From the NCBI GenBank assembly GCA_033558025.1, contig JAUCEF010000004.1, forward strand, positions 1,674,001-1,738,000: a stretch of DNA of 64,000 bases, given 5' to 3'. The notes under the pieces are model-generated. The model worked only from the letters and a program-made list of their open reading frames with translations, was not told the origin of the DNA and made no database searches. Source of the stretch: Phytophthora sp. 'mugwort' (taxonomy: Eukaryota; Oomycota; Peronosporomycetes; Peronosporales; Peronosporaceae). Position 1 is the stretch's first letter; the number at the start of each line of letters is the position of its first letter. Position numbers and translations under genes: made by a program. Shown here one piece after another: positions 44,461 to 56,490 of the stretch.

Positions 44461-44590
44461 GAAGTGAGAGGCTGTATCAGAGAGCGCAGCGATGACACCT
44501 TGAGAGGCGGTGACTCAGCGAGAAGGGTTGGCAACTGAGGAAGCGTAAGCGATGCGATTTAGGAAAGGAATTTCATGTTCGTCGAATGTA

Positions 44591-45689
44591 TTAGGTGTCA
44601 GGACATAATATGAATTGAACATCTAGTGCACGCAAATCCAGCAGACGCCGGCCGTCTCGCGATACCGTCAAAGGAAGTGATTGACCTGTAGCTGCACTGT
44701 TGTTCGCCGTGTTGCTCAAGGTCGAAGACGAAAACTCAGAGACCTGCTGAAAGCCATTGAGCTGGTCATCTACGGCATCTCCCATCATCGCGTCGACATG
44801 TAAAGAGCACAAGGGCCGAACCCGTTGAAAAACTCGGGCAAGAGAGCTCAAACACATCGTGTATTCCTTGGCTGTTCGCCGACTGACCACAAAGATGGCC
44901 GCTAGTTGGTACACTCGGGTTGAATCCGAAAACCCGCAAGTAGTGACAGGATAGCCCAGATTACTCAACTTGAACGTAGCATCAGCATGGAACATTGTGT
45001 ATTGATTTGGGGAATGCATATTGGATACATGCATCAATCAAACCTTGGCTAGTAACACCGACCACAAAAACGCCTCGGTCAGTTCCTTTGCCGACGTAGG
45101 GATATACATGCTCATCTTCGCGAGGGCCAAAGAGGAACGGCTTGTTGTAGTCTGGTCTGGATTATATGTGTACTGCTGCACCAGGTTTTTAACGCTTTCA
45201 CCGAATCTTCGTTCCTTGCAGCCGACGCAAATACTTCGCGCAATTCGATACCTGACCAAGCGATGGGTAACCACGTACCGGGGCAATGATGTCTGAACGC
45301 CGCTGCACATGGGAGTGCAGACTTAACCTGCTGCAGGGTAAAAAATGCCTTCATTGCATCGGTAATGGCAATCTTGTGTTTCCGCGGCATTCGACGTCTA
45401 CAGGACGCACGTGATCAATTCGATTTTGGTAGACTTACCACCGACTGGACGTCTCAAATGACCACACCTTCCAGATAAACTTACAGGACCCATATAGCTT
45501 GCACGTTACACTCACGCAGCGCAAACGCCTCTCCGGCATCACGTTCTTCTCGCCATAAATGCGGCATTGGCGAACTGGGTCGGTGTGGGCAACACGGGAA
45601 CAACAGAATTCAAGATCTTGAAATTTTGTCTGCGCAGAAGCCGTTGTAAGGTTATTGATCAGCTCCCATGGGTACACGATACGACGCAT
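44591..45689 (-). pseudogene. MULE transposase relic
   Basis: N-terminal zinc-finger-like piece with CSRVAHTDPVRQCRIYG and RLRCVSVTCKLYGSCKFIW (WRKY/FLYWCH-type), then YVPTSAKELTEAF and the catalytic core: FHADATFKLSNLGYPVTTCG (first Asp), AAIFVVSRRTAKEYTMCL, VRPLCSLHVDAMMGDAVDDQ (second Asp). The rest is out of frame. Frameshifts and stops near 45420 and 45040 break it. The core order fits MULE transposases of oomycetes. Confidence 0.75.
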
Positions 45690-46265
45690 GTTAACCCTTC
45701 ATCGTCACCGCGTTCCCACTTGTCACCGCGTCTCCAGGCGTCACCGCGTCTCCAGGTGTCACTAGTTGTCTCCAGGCGTAGACTTGAGAATGAATGACTG
45801 GTTGGTGTGCATGGTTAGAGACGGTTTTGTGTCGCCCACACTAATCTAGGAATATTTATCTGTGCTTTTCTCCCCCAGAGCTGTGCATTTACACCGTTTG
45901 GCACGATGGTCTGTGCAGTTACTTTTTCAGCTGTGCGAGTGTCCGGGTTTGCTGTGTAGTTCATCTGCTCTGTCTGTGCGTTTCAACCGGTCTCGTCTGG
46001 AAAGGCACAATACATCATATAAAGAACTTCTGAAGTATTAATATGTGCGTTGCATCTACCAAGATATTTTCTTTACCATTTCGGTGTGGTAATAAATATT
46101 TCCTTAAAAGCATGACTGAATAGTATCATCCATAGTGAACTGCCTCGCTGTCGAACCGAGAATAAAACCCGACAGAGTTTTGATTGGACGATTATACTAC
46201 TACGGTTTGTGCAAAACCACAGAATTTTCCATGTGGTATATAAAAAGTGCTTTTATCAGACCATT

Positions 46266-47777
46266 CTAGAAAATTACTCTTTCAAATCTGCTAAATACGG
46301 TTGTCTCAGCTATTCGTCGCAAGCTGCAATGACAGACATAATTGCACGGAGGCGCTTTGCTTTGGCAGTGCCACCCGGTAATCCCGATAAACTTCGACCG
46401 GATTTTCGCCATTAGTTGCCCCATCACGCGGACGTCCAGCGGTCGACAAACCACCGTCGTATTAGATGGAAAAGGGTCCACCGTAGCGTTTGCCTCCTCG
46501 GCAACGACCCGCTGACCCTCCTCAGAAACGTGGGAGTCAAATTTATCGAGAAGGAGGGCAGCGAGGCTGTCAATTTCGTATTTATACAAATTTCTACATA
46601 ATCGCCAACCAACTGCGTCCGTCCACGTGTGCAACTGCACGGTGTAGTAGTGGCTAGGCGGGTAATGGGGCAACTCCTGGCGTTCCGATGTCCCTACCGA
46701 GCTTTCTCGAATGATGAAGATAATCGGATGTTTTTTTTACCTGTAACAACACAGACTTTTTTTGTTTGTGTTAGTTCGTTTCAATGTTCCTACCGAGCTT
46801 CTCTCGAATGATGAAGAGAATCGGAGGTTTTGCTTTACCTGTAACAACACAGACGAAGGAATTAGTCCGAAAAATATAAGTTACGACATCCATAAAAAAG
46901 TTGAAACGTATCATCACCGCGAATTGAAGCACTGCTGTTATTTTGCCAGTGTGTTTCGTCATCTTGGCAATTCGAGTGGGATCCTTGCGTCCTTTGAGAG
47001 CTCAAAAGCGAACCGGCGGCATGTCAGAATTAATTGCAGTTTTCGTCGACATTATGGATCTCTGTATGGCTCCACGTACTGTACTCCTTCCAAAACTTTA
47101 GCCAAAACCTGCTCGCTTCTCTAGCACCATTGCAGTCGGCATTTTGGCTTCTTGAGGCTTTCGCGGCGAAATGTCTTAGCTACACAAAGCAAAATATCAA
47201 TTAAAAAAATATGAATTAGTTCATAAAAACGAAGTTTCAGCACCAAAAACGATTTTACCGCTTGCAGATACGCTGGCACATTCTCTTCAGCGACTGCTCA
47301 GAGCTTTTTATGCTCCTCCATGTACCTCGCATAGCAGTTCGGCTCCTGCAGCCAGATGTAATCGATCATTGAATGCGTTGAAAGGGCCTAAATAGCATAA
47401 AATATATTAAAGTCAGTATATATGTTAGTGGTTCCTATTAGTTATCACTGCAAAATACCTTTTCATCTCTGCGTGCATATTTCATGAACGCCACAAGGGC
47501 TGAGACGCTAGGAAATATTTCCTTGCGCCCCTGCCCCTTGAGCTTCGGCGATCGGGCATTGCCGCGAAAGACGAGCAGACGGTCAGCCTGCTTCCATTAC
47601 CCGAAAACTGTGTCGCGGTGGCCGCTGGAGCCGACGCGCCGCTTCGTCAACTCCAACATGGCTGGCGAGCAGCGCGCCTTCGCGCTTCTCCTTTATCGTG
47701 TAGTGTCGCCGCTTTCGCACCATTGGGGAAGTGCGCACAGGTGTAGCTCGGCAGGCGGTGCATTTTACGCCGTCCAC
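46266..47777 (-). pseudogene. pogo/jerky-type transposase relic
   Basis: From the right: RKRRHYTIKEKREGALLASH (N-terminal HTH), then STHSMIDYIWLQEPN, AINSDMPPVRF (first Asp region degraded), TKHTGKITAVLQFAV with GKAKPPILFIIREK, HSWTDAVGWRLC-type helix, LLDKFDSHVSEEGQRVVAEE (second Asp) and NTTVVCRPLDVRVMGQLMAK (third Asp). Many stops and a 96-bp tandem duplication in the middle (about 46691-46854) show decay. TIRs not found. Confidence 0.7.
46691..46854. repeat. Tandem duplication with 96-bp period in the pogo relic
   Basis: Copies beginning CCTACCGAGCTT and ending CTGTAACAACACAGAC occur at about 46691-46756 and 46787-46854, separated by a T-rich spacer. It lies within the transposase coding region. 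Confidence 0.8.
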
Positions 47778-47810
47778 TCGATTTTGTCCATTCTGGGATT
47801 CGATAAATAG

Positions 47811-50634
47811 ATGAACATTCTCGCACTTGATTCGCTATATATTTTTACATTTTGTATGGATCCCCGGCTGTGCCTATGCCTGTCGCCGGCTTTTTTAGTC
47901 TGCTGGTTTTGCATGTCGTTGTCCGTATCCAACCAATGTACTTGTTATCGCACGAATACTGTGTGGATCGTGTAGGACTAGACATGAAGGCGTTATTGCG
48001 CAGCGTAGACTGTGTAGGTAGCCTCTGTGTTGCGTTGTGGGCCTACTTACCGTTGTGCTAACTACCCATGACCTGATCTTGAAGCTCGTCGGATTTTTTT
48101 CTTTGCTGCCAGCACACGATGCATAGCCGAGCTGCTTTACGTTCGCTCTTCAGCTTGGTGGCGTCCATTCCCATTGAAGTCGTGTCATGAACTTGTCCGT
48201 CGACTATTGCTAGTGCTTCCGACGGCGAGCCAGTATTGGCATCTTGATATTATACCAACTTGTTCACAGCATCGGTCAGAACCGGGACCAAATCAATACT
48301 ACTTCTTCGATATTCTTCCATCTGACGTTTTCGATTTGACTTTTGCGTCTCTGCCCCAGTATGTAGTTCTTTTGACTCATCGTCTTCATTCTCCTCATGT
48401 GCACAGTATGCGCAGATCTCACGACATGCTCAAGTGGTTCACACCAAAGATGCATACTTTATCACCAGCACAAAACGCCCAGAACTCGTCTATGAGATCC
48501 AAACAGCTTGCACCTCCCTTCGGCAGGAGCGAAGCGTGTACTACAATCTCCGCATAATCTTCAGCTTATCGTCCGAATGCGCTGTGATCTGCTGCGGGTT
48601 AATGCCCTCAAAAACGAGAATCATCAGACACAATACGATCGAAGTCATCGCTGAATGCAATGAATGCTTCCACCTCTTCTTCCCAGAATCAACGATTTCC
48701 ATCGTCAATCTCGCCGCGCGTTAAAGTATCTCCCGAGGCGATAAGTGTGCGAGGAATGCTTCAGAGAGAGGACGTTTGTAAGCGGTACAAGCTATGGCTC
48801 CGAACGTCGCTCAGCAGTGGCTTTCCCTGTACGGCTACTGGGCTTGCTAAGATGCTGGGGGGGGAATCTCGAGAAGCAGCTCCATCGATACTTGAGACTC
48901 GTCGTATCCCTGTAAGAGCTTAACTCGATCCGCCCTTATTGGTGTTCTTCGCCACTGCCAGTTTACGTCAGGCATATTCAAACTTCAGCTGATCAACAGT
49001 CCACGCCCTGTAGTCGTCTGAGGAAGGTGGGAGTGACCTCCGCTTCTCCCCGGCTTCTGCACAGCAGTCCAATTACTACTTACCCCAGCTTCACTGTCTC
49101 CGATTTCCTGCTTAGCAAACCAATAACACTAACAGACACAGCAATTAGTCGTTGTCAGCGACTGAAGAGATTTCACAGTGACCATTTAGGTCATGATCTT
49201 GTTAGGACTGGGAAAATCGTGATCCGTTGTTTCCCCCCCACCCTACTCGGATCATGCTCCAAGCGTGATCCCGTTAGGAACTGGGCTAAGTATGGGTTTG
49301 TACGCTGAAAATAAATCCGTTTATATAGACATTTTACGCAAATTTAAATGTAAATAATGATGCAACGGTAGTAACCGGAAAGGGGGGGGGGGTAAATGTC
49401 TGTATACCGAAAATAAGTGTCCACTCTGTCGTTGTCGGTAGCCTATACCATACCATCAAAGGACCGTCCTCTCCGACCCTTCCGACTGGTACCAAAAGTA
49501 GGTACCATTGCCTCTACAAACAATAGTTAATAGCTTTTAGATGGAATGTAAAGACATGAAGCGGTTAGCGAAAATGAAAGCGAGAGCAACGAGGTTCGTT
49601 CTACAGGCCCAAGTAGAAGGCCAGAAAGCACCTGTGGTCCGAGAAAAAGGACAAAACGAAAATCCAATAAAAAAGAGCCGTATGCCCGCTCGAGTCATGT
49701 GCGCCCGGCGTGGCAAATTGAATTGTGAGTGCGCCAATCTGAAATCGGGGCCCTCTATTTAGGTGCCAAAACAACAGTAGACAGAATAATGTGTATTACA
49801 CGTAAGTTATTAATATAGCGCAAAGTTTTTCTGCTTCATCGCCACATTCATTCGCTCACTGTGCTCAGCACCTACCGACAGCAAGATTAGCTCACTCATC
49901 ATTTTCGCCGGCTAGAAGGCAAGTGCACCGGCGACTACGCCAAACCGCACCTTACAATTTAGCCAGCCCACCCCCAAGCTCAGCCCAGCTCCCCCGCCAC
50001 CCCAATCCCAGCCTACCTCCCCCGCCAGCCAGCAGTCCCCACCCAACCCCACGGTGCTCGAGGCGAGCACCGGGCAGCAATGTTCGGAGGCGAGGGTTGG
50101 ATATCCGCCATGGGGGTCGTTTTTTGTGTCTGTTGTTTATGCATATGTGCGTGGTCTTACGCTTGGCGAGTGTGTTTGTGTGTCGACGCGTGCCGTATCC
50201 GTGTGTGGGTATGATGCTTGCGTTTTTGTGTGTTGAGACTCACTTCTTAGAGGGTAAACTTTGTGTTACTAGTACTGGGGGTAACATTGCTGTTCCGCAA
50301 GGAGGTTAAGATTTTTGTTCGGTGCTGGGAGGGTATCATTGTCGTTCGGGGTAGCGAGTTCTTAATGCAAGTCATACACGTTTTGAGCTTTCCTCTCGCT
50401 TTATTGAATTAACCCTGGGCGACATTCAAGTTGTTTTATTCTGCTTCGTCTTCGATATACCCTGTATCTCGAACACGCGCAAGTACATCAACTGTGAGCA
50501 GTTGGCATTGTAGTGGTCTGCAATAGCGAGAAAGCTATAAGTGGCTGTGAGAGCGGACCGGAGAACGGTACATTTGATTAACGTTTGGTCATGCAAGCGT
50601 GTGCTACGACAAATAGAACGAAGATGGACTTGAC
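47811..50634. other. Unassigned repeat-like interval
   Basis: 2.8 kb with no supported gene. Minus-strand pieces around 48090-48440 (Lys/Arg-rich, a CIVCW pair) recall the end of a transposase, but too little remains to name. G- and C-homopolymers (49382-49392) and a pyrimidine-rich CCACCCC/CCCGCC stretch near 49960-50060 are present. Confidence 0.4.
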
Positions 50635-50978
50635 ATGACCTCAAACAATATACAGAGTGAAGAACCCAAATTGAGTCGCCCCATTTGTGGACGCTCGCAA
50701 GTCTCCTCTGTTGCCAGAGCTGCTTCTGAGTCGGGAAACCAGGGATCGGAGTTGCAATTGTTGGGTGATATGCACAACGCCTTGCTGACCGATGGCGTCA
50801 AGCAAAGTTCAGACGATCAAGCATTGAGAATGCTCAAAGCAAGAAAGCCATTCGGTCCAGACGAAAAATGCTACTCGTCAAGGTCCTCTTCATCATCGCA
50901 CGATGGACGTCACCATCAACACGACCGCCGCTGCCACGTTGTACGCCGTGACACATCTCGTCCCCCGTATGTGGCCAC

Positions 50979-51998
50979 TTGAGCCGGGTGGCCTTCTCCT
51001 TCTACGATATTGTGCAAGCCACCGCGGGCGAGCCCAGCTGCGTGACCTTCTGCCAAGCGAAGGGCCTGCTCGCGAGCCGCATGCTGTGTTCCAAGTGCGA
51101 TAGGGGCATGCGTCTCTGTCCTCCAGCTTCAGGATCAGCCGAAGCTCGCACAAAACGATGGCGGTGGCGTTGCTCGCGGAAGGGCTGTAGAAAGGAGCAT
51201 AGCTTGCGGACCGGCTCCTTTGTTGCAAAAGCGAAGTTGACGTTGGGCCAACGCGTCCGCCTCATGTACTTCTGGGTCTCCGGTCTCCCTGCTGGCCTTG
51301 CCGCGGCGTGGGTCGGCGTCGGTGACAAGGCCGTCACTGACTGGTACTCCTCCTGTAAGGACATCTGCCCAAAGAGATGTTGGTAAGTTGCAAGTGGGGT
51401 TGTCAATTTCTGTACATCCCGTTGATACTAATACTGTCAAGGCGTGTTATGTAGGTTGGGGGCCAGGACACACTGTGGAATTGATGAAACCAACGTCAAA
51501 AAGAATAGGAAATACAACCATGGCGTCCACCACCACGATTACTGGCTGTTTGGCGAGATTGATGGGATATGAGGGCATTGGTTCGGCGTCTCGACGTACG
51601 AAGTCCGCACGAAGAAGGCCCTTAGTCCGCAGATAAAAAAGCACATAAAGGCCGGACAGCCATCATGTCCGACCAGTTCGAGAGCTATGTTTCGGTCAAT
51701 CAGCAACACACGCTGGCTAACACCGTTTGTTGACGGACATGCACTACATGCAAGTGGGTTAACCACTCAAAGCACTACGTTTACCCCACGACGGGTCGTG
51801 CACAAACCGAAGCGAGGGGATCTGTGAAGTACATATCAAACACAGGCTGAAGAAGGTGCGCGGCATCGATAATAACCTTCTGCCATCCTACCTGGATGAG
51901 TACGTGTGGCGATCATTGTACTTCGATGGCACCGTTGGACCGCGCCCGAGTACTTTGAGGGCCTCGCGTGCGGCGTCAAGAAGTACTGTTGTTACTAA
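50979..51998 (+). pseudogene. Merlin (IS1595-type) transposase relic
   Basis: The N-terminal part has FSFYDIVQATAGEPSCVTFC and a zinc ribbon (CSKCDRGM, later CSRKGCRKEHSLRTGSFVAK), then LTLGQRVRLMYFWVSGLPAG and VGDKAVTDWYSSCKDIC. A 72-bp GT-AG intron (51383-51454) joins to HCGIDETNVKKNRKYNHG (first Asp). In shifted frames follow DYWLFGEID, ALSPQIKKHIKAG, IMSDQFESYVSVNQQHTLAN (second catalytic Asp) and RGIDNNLLPSYLDEYVW. This order is that of Merlin/IS1595 transposases. Stops after 51580 and frameshifts inactivate it. Ends not identified; the frame from 50635 may be its leader. Confidence 0.8.
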
Positions 51999-52300
51999 AC
52001 GTTCAGGACACTTCACGTTTCTAAATCATATATACAATGATTTTCTATTTGAGGCTGTTCCCCGGCAGTGCCCGAATATGCATCTGTTTCCTCCGGGTTA
52101 TGTTGATTAGCTGCAAGGAAACCTTCCCACCAGCGCACTCCACTAGCATTACATACTGTATCGCGCTTTCCAGTATTTTCATGTCGAAATTACTTAGGAG
52201 TGTAAATCACACAGTATTTTATAACAATAATGAATTATGTTAAACGTATTTAGTCTCAATAATTGCAACATTTCACTGCTCGAACAAAAGTCGCCATCCG

Positions 52301-55300
52301 ATGGAAGACCTTCGCCATCGGCGCTTCGGCGCGTCCCGGCAGCACACAACGCGCACGCAGACGCCCTCAAGTCATCGCGGGGGAAGCTCCGGCGACTCGC
52401 GTTACTCCAATACGCTCGAGTTCGACGCCGTGGCCTCCGAGCGCTCCTCCTCGCGGCAGTACGTTGCGTTGCACTTACCCTATTGTAATTCTCCCGCGTG
52501 TGGACGCACTGACACTCACGTCATCCACACGATGTGGAATAACAATAATTTCCTATGTTTGCAGCTTCCGCAATTGGGAGGACAGCCGCCACCAGTTCGA
52601 CTTCAGCCACGATGGACCCAATGACTCTCTGCTGCACCCACTCCATCGACAGCTAGAGCGACCCCATGCACCTCCCAAGTACAGGTCCAGCCGACCCAAA
52701 GCCAGTGGCCAGAGCATCAGTGCTCCAGGGTCCTCTTTCAGCAATGGAGTGTCCTCCTCGTCATTCGCTGGCGTCCGCGACGCAGTACTCCGTAAAGTAA
52801 TTCTTATTGTTGCTGCTCTAAAATATTGATGCGAGAAGTATGATCAATAATTGTTTTCTTTTCTTTTCTTCTGCTTGAATGGTGACAGGGTTTCATCCCG
52901 CCGAAGACTCAGAACGCGTTTCTGGATAATTTGACAAAGACGAACACGAAGGCGAATCGCGGCCCAGGGACGAAACTCCAGACACTGGCGTACTCGACAC
53001 CCACGTCTTCGTTGGAAGCTGGCAGTGCGCCGGCACCCAAGAGGGACATTTCCAGGCCCCCCGTAGGTTCTAATGGCTGGATGGACAGGAGAACGAAGCA
53101 GTCTGCATCCAAGCCACGGACACTATTAGCGAGTAGTGAAAAGAGGCTGAAGCTGAACGATAATGACTGTCAAGCGTCGACACCAGTGGTAAGCCGCTAC
53201 TCGCTGCGTGATCGAGACAATTCCAGTTTGTTTGGGCGCTCGCCGACCTCGACAGCACCGTTTTCGATTCGAAATACCACGCGCGTGACGAAACTGGGCA
53301 AGAGGAAGACGAACAACGAAGGATCAGCGGCGAAACCAATTGCGCTCGACTCGGACTCAGGTTCAGAGTCTGAAGTTCAAGCTAACAACACTAAGGATTT
53401 TGTCGACGAAGTTTCGAACGACACAAGAAAGATTGGGGCTAAGAAGGACCAGGAAGTGGCATCGCCAGTAATCGACCTGGACGATATCGCATTGCAAGCA
53501 ATGGCACGGATCAATAATTGTGACGTGATGATTGGACTCTTCCAGTGCATCGTCGACCTGATCTTCCAGGGTGATCGGATGTGCATGCGGAATATTCGGG
53601 GGAAGAATGAGAATTGGCCTTTCAAGTCGTACTATCTCTTCGAGTTCGAGCTCCTGTACGATGTCAGGTACGCTTACAATAGACAGAACAAGTGGTGTAT
53701 TTAAAAAAAGTTGACTGACTACTTGTGTGTTGTAGGCTATACAATTTATCCAAGGGAGCGGAATTGAGCGCCCAAATCGATGTCGATGAGGCAGATAGGA
53801 TGGAACAATTGCTGGACGAAGCACCGTTCATGGTATTTAAATTGCCGTTTTCCGACGAAGCCGATCAAACAGCGATGAAAAGCTTTTATGATCCCACAGG
53901 CTCGGGTATGTGGTGGTTTGTCGCTGTCGTAACGTCATATTTGGCGATGAGATTTCGAAATCCTTGAGACTGACTGACAACACGCGTTTTGTTATGAACG
54001 AATGGTAGATGTTTCGAAAGGATACATGGTCCTTCGACCTTCCGAAGATGCTACCGGAGGGGATCTAAATCATGTTCAAGATCTCTTACGAGGCCACGCA
54101 GATGTACAATCAATGTATGGGACAGTTAGGTATCATGCTGAAAGTACTTGACGCACTAACTTTGTGGTGGATGCTGGCAGAGATAATAAGGAACAAGCGA
54201 AAGAATATCTTCAAGCGTTGGTAAAGGACCCTTTTAGTTACAAGTCAAGTCAGTGTTCTCGGCGGCGAAGAAGCACTGGAGCAGAAACCGAGAGGTGCGT
54301 ACTTTTTTTAATTATTGGTGGCGGTTGATGTTCTATCTCGACAATAAATTGAGCTGAGTGTTTTGTGACAATAGTCCGTCGGAATCGGAAGAAGATGATG
54401 CGGAGGGCAGCATTACGGTGCTAACGTACCCATTGCCACCCTGCACCTCTGATATTGTCACAATTATTCGCCATGATGTATCGCGACTGAAGCCCAGACG
54501 TTACTTGAATGACAATATCATCGACTATATGTTCAAGTAAGTTGCTGAAGTGGTCCGTAAAGCGAGGGATTAATTACTAACATTATGGACTTCACTGTCG
54601 CTGCTACAGACGCATGATGTTGGACAGTTTTCGAGATAACGAAATTGTTCAAGAAAAGGTGCTTTTCCTGAGCTCGCATTTTTACCCAAGACTTCGAGCA
54701 GGAAAGGGTGCTACAGCACACGAGCGTATGGAAGCTGGATACAAAAATGTGTCGACATGGCTCGCGCGCTCCAATTTGTTTGACCGCTCGATCATATTTA
54801 TTCCTATCAACAAGGAGTACGTCACACAGGGAGTGGAAAATGATATTCTAGTGCACGTGGTCTAACTATTTTGTCGTGCTGCTTGTTATTCAGCTTGCAC
54901 TGGAGCCTTGCAGTGATTTTAAACCCTGGTCTCGCAGGATCTGATGCAAGTGACGAGGTGAGTTGCACCTGATAATGCTTAAACTACTAAATGTACTGAT
55001 AATATATGCTGAAATTTGTAGGGGGCCTACTCGTGTATTGCTGTGCTGGACCCGCTTGGATCCTATCATCGCAAAGCTGCTATCGTCCGCAACTTAAGAA
55101 CGTACGTACACATTGATACTCGGCAGTCTGTTGTGTAACTTAACCTTCGTTTGGATTTAATATAAATAATGCGTGGACAGCTTCTTGCGGATGCAATGGG
55201 AGAGCACTCAAGGACAGTCCGACGACGGCCAGGACGCTTTAGTATCTGAGTATGGGGTAGAACGTGTGCTGACAGTCAATGTCAAGGCACCACAGCAAGA

Positions 55301-55574
55301 AAACAGCTACGACTGCGGCGTGTACGTGCTGAAGTTTGCCGAGGTGATCCTGAAGAATTGTCTGGAGCTGGGTTTGCTAACTCAGAAGAAGGGGGTGATC
55401 GGCAAGGACGTGACGGATGAGAATCTTGAGGCTTTAATCACATCGAGCGCGTTCTCTGCTGAGGACATTACCGCAACCCGGAAGCAGATTCGGCAGTACA
55501 TCGAAACTGACGCGAAAGAATATCAAATTCGCAAGAAGGAAGAGAAGGAGAAAGCCAAAGCGTCCTCAACTTAG
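52301..55574 (+). CDS. Ulp1/SENP-type SUMO protease (C48 peptidase), eleven exons
   Basis: Exons 52301-52458, 52565-52796, 52889-53667, 53736-53905, 54009-54129, 54181-54294, 54375-54536, 54610-54816, 54894-54957, 55022-55101 and 55181-55574 sum to 2091 nt (696 residues). The first 420 residues are disordered, basic and Ser-rich, with an acidic segment. The catalytic domain begins near YPLPPCTSDIVTIIRHDVSRL and PRRYLNDNIIDYMFK. The triad is seen as His in DLHWSLAVI (about residue 520), Asp in VLDPLGSYH (about 549), Gln in QQENSYDCG and Cys at about 611. The enzyme would process SUMO precursors or remove SUMO in the nucleus. Introns are 51-106 bp; the 51-bp one is unusually short. Confidence 0.88.
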
Positions 55575-55898
55575 TAGCACAAGTAACCAATACCTGAGAT
55601 ATTAGTACTTTGAAGTGACGAGAAGTCTCAAATATTCCTAAATTGCAGAAATTTGGGTATGCCTTGTTGCCTTTCCGGTGGTCAACATTGTTGACTCAAC
55701 AAAACTGTGTGATTGGTCCATAAAGGTGACGTTTCATTTTGGCGAATCGTATTGCCGTGATGAATTTTTGTTTTGTATCCTGAAGCGAGTCAAACCAGCA
55801 ACTTCAATTTCGGGGACGCTCCTAGAAGATCGTGACACGATCATCGTGTGCCTTTAATGTCAGTTTGGCAATGGCGCATGCGTCCAAATGCGCAGGTG

Positions 55899-56303
55899 TC
55901 AGTGTTGTTGCTTGGTATAGGGATCGAGACTTGCCATGAGCCTGTCCTTCATGCTGGCACCAGTAGCGCCGAAATCGTTCTCGACGCACGGGGCTGAAGT
56001 CTGGAGATGAGCTGCTTCAGTATGGAGCTGATGAGCTGAGCCTCGAGATCTCGGCGATTGCCGTTGCCCCTTTGCGGGCAATGACGGGCAGTGCCGCTTG
56101 AAGCTCGGACTCCCAATGGATTGTTGGGACCAAATTTGAGCCACAGCTCACCGGCACTGCGGCTCGGCAAAGCTCTGAAAGGCTCGAGGAACAAGCGAGA
56201 AGATGGGCTGGGATGATGGTTGCTGGTGTAACGCCGTGTTCCTGGGGCTCGGGAAACAGCGGCCGGATGCTGGAAATACTGGGGTTGAATGTTCGAAATC
56301 CAT
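55899..56303 (-). CDS. Possible small two-exon gene, unknown function
   Basis: A model with exon 1 56303-56152 and exon 2 56103-55899, joined over a 48-bp GT-AG intron, gives 118 residues: a Pro/Ser-rich start (MDFEHSTPVFPASGRC), a basic middle and a C-terminal GASMKDRLMASLDPYTKQQH. Both frames are open and the join keeps the frame. The intron is very short and no family is recognised, so the gene is doubtful. Confidence 0.35.
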
Positions 56304-56490
56304 AGATTGTGGTCTAACCCAGCAAGTAAGACAGAAGCAACCGACAGCGACGAGTCCTGCATTGCAGTTTTCCGGCGTGGAGACTAAGATCCGTGGATAC
56401 GACGGCCCTCCGCGCCGACTCGATATGAGAGCGCGCCAAGTTTTACCTATCATCACTTAAGGCACACGCATTCCTTTTTCTAGCTCCGTT

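Larger units (their letters stand above)
42920..46010. mobile_element. Mutator-like element (MULE) with repeat-bearing ends
   Basis: Short repeats GRRAAANGCACAGA occur at 42941-43005 (three copies) and, inverted, at 45859-45990 (TCTGTGCTTTTCTCC, CTGTGCATTT, TCTGTGCAGTT, CTGTGCGTTTCAACC). A second, inner pair of repeat arrays (GCGGTGACNNNTGAGG at about 44300-44460, inverted at about 45695-45785) also faces inward. Between them lie a MULE transposase relic (minus) and a dioxygenase-like relic (plus). MULEs with tandem subterminal repeats in long TIRs are known. The exact ends and target duplication (expected 8-11 bp) were not resolved. Confidence 0.6.

Noticed and set aside
44042..44534. Thr/Val- and Ser-repeat frames on both strands
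   Set aside because: They are translations of the minisatellite in the MULE, not genes.
49923..50309. Pro/Ser-rich 128-codon frame
   Set aside because: Composition follows from a CCACCCC-rich tract; no start context, no conserved part.
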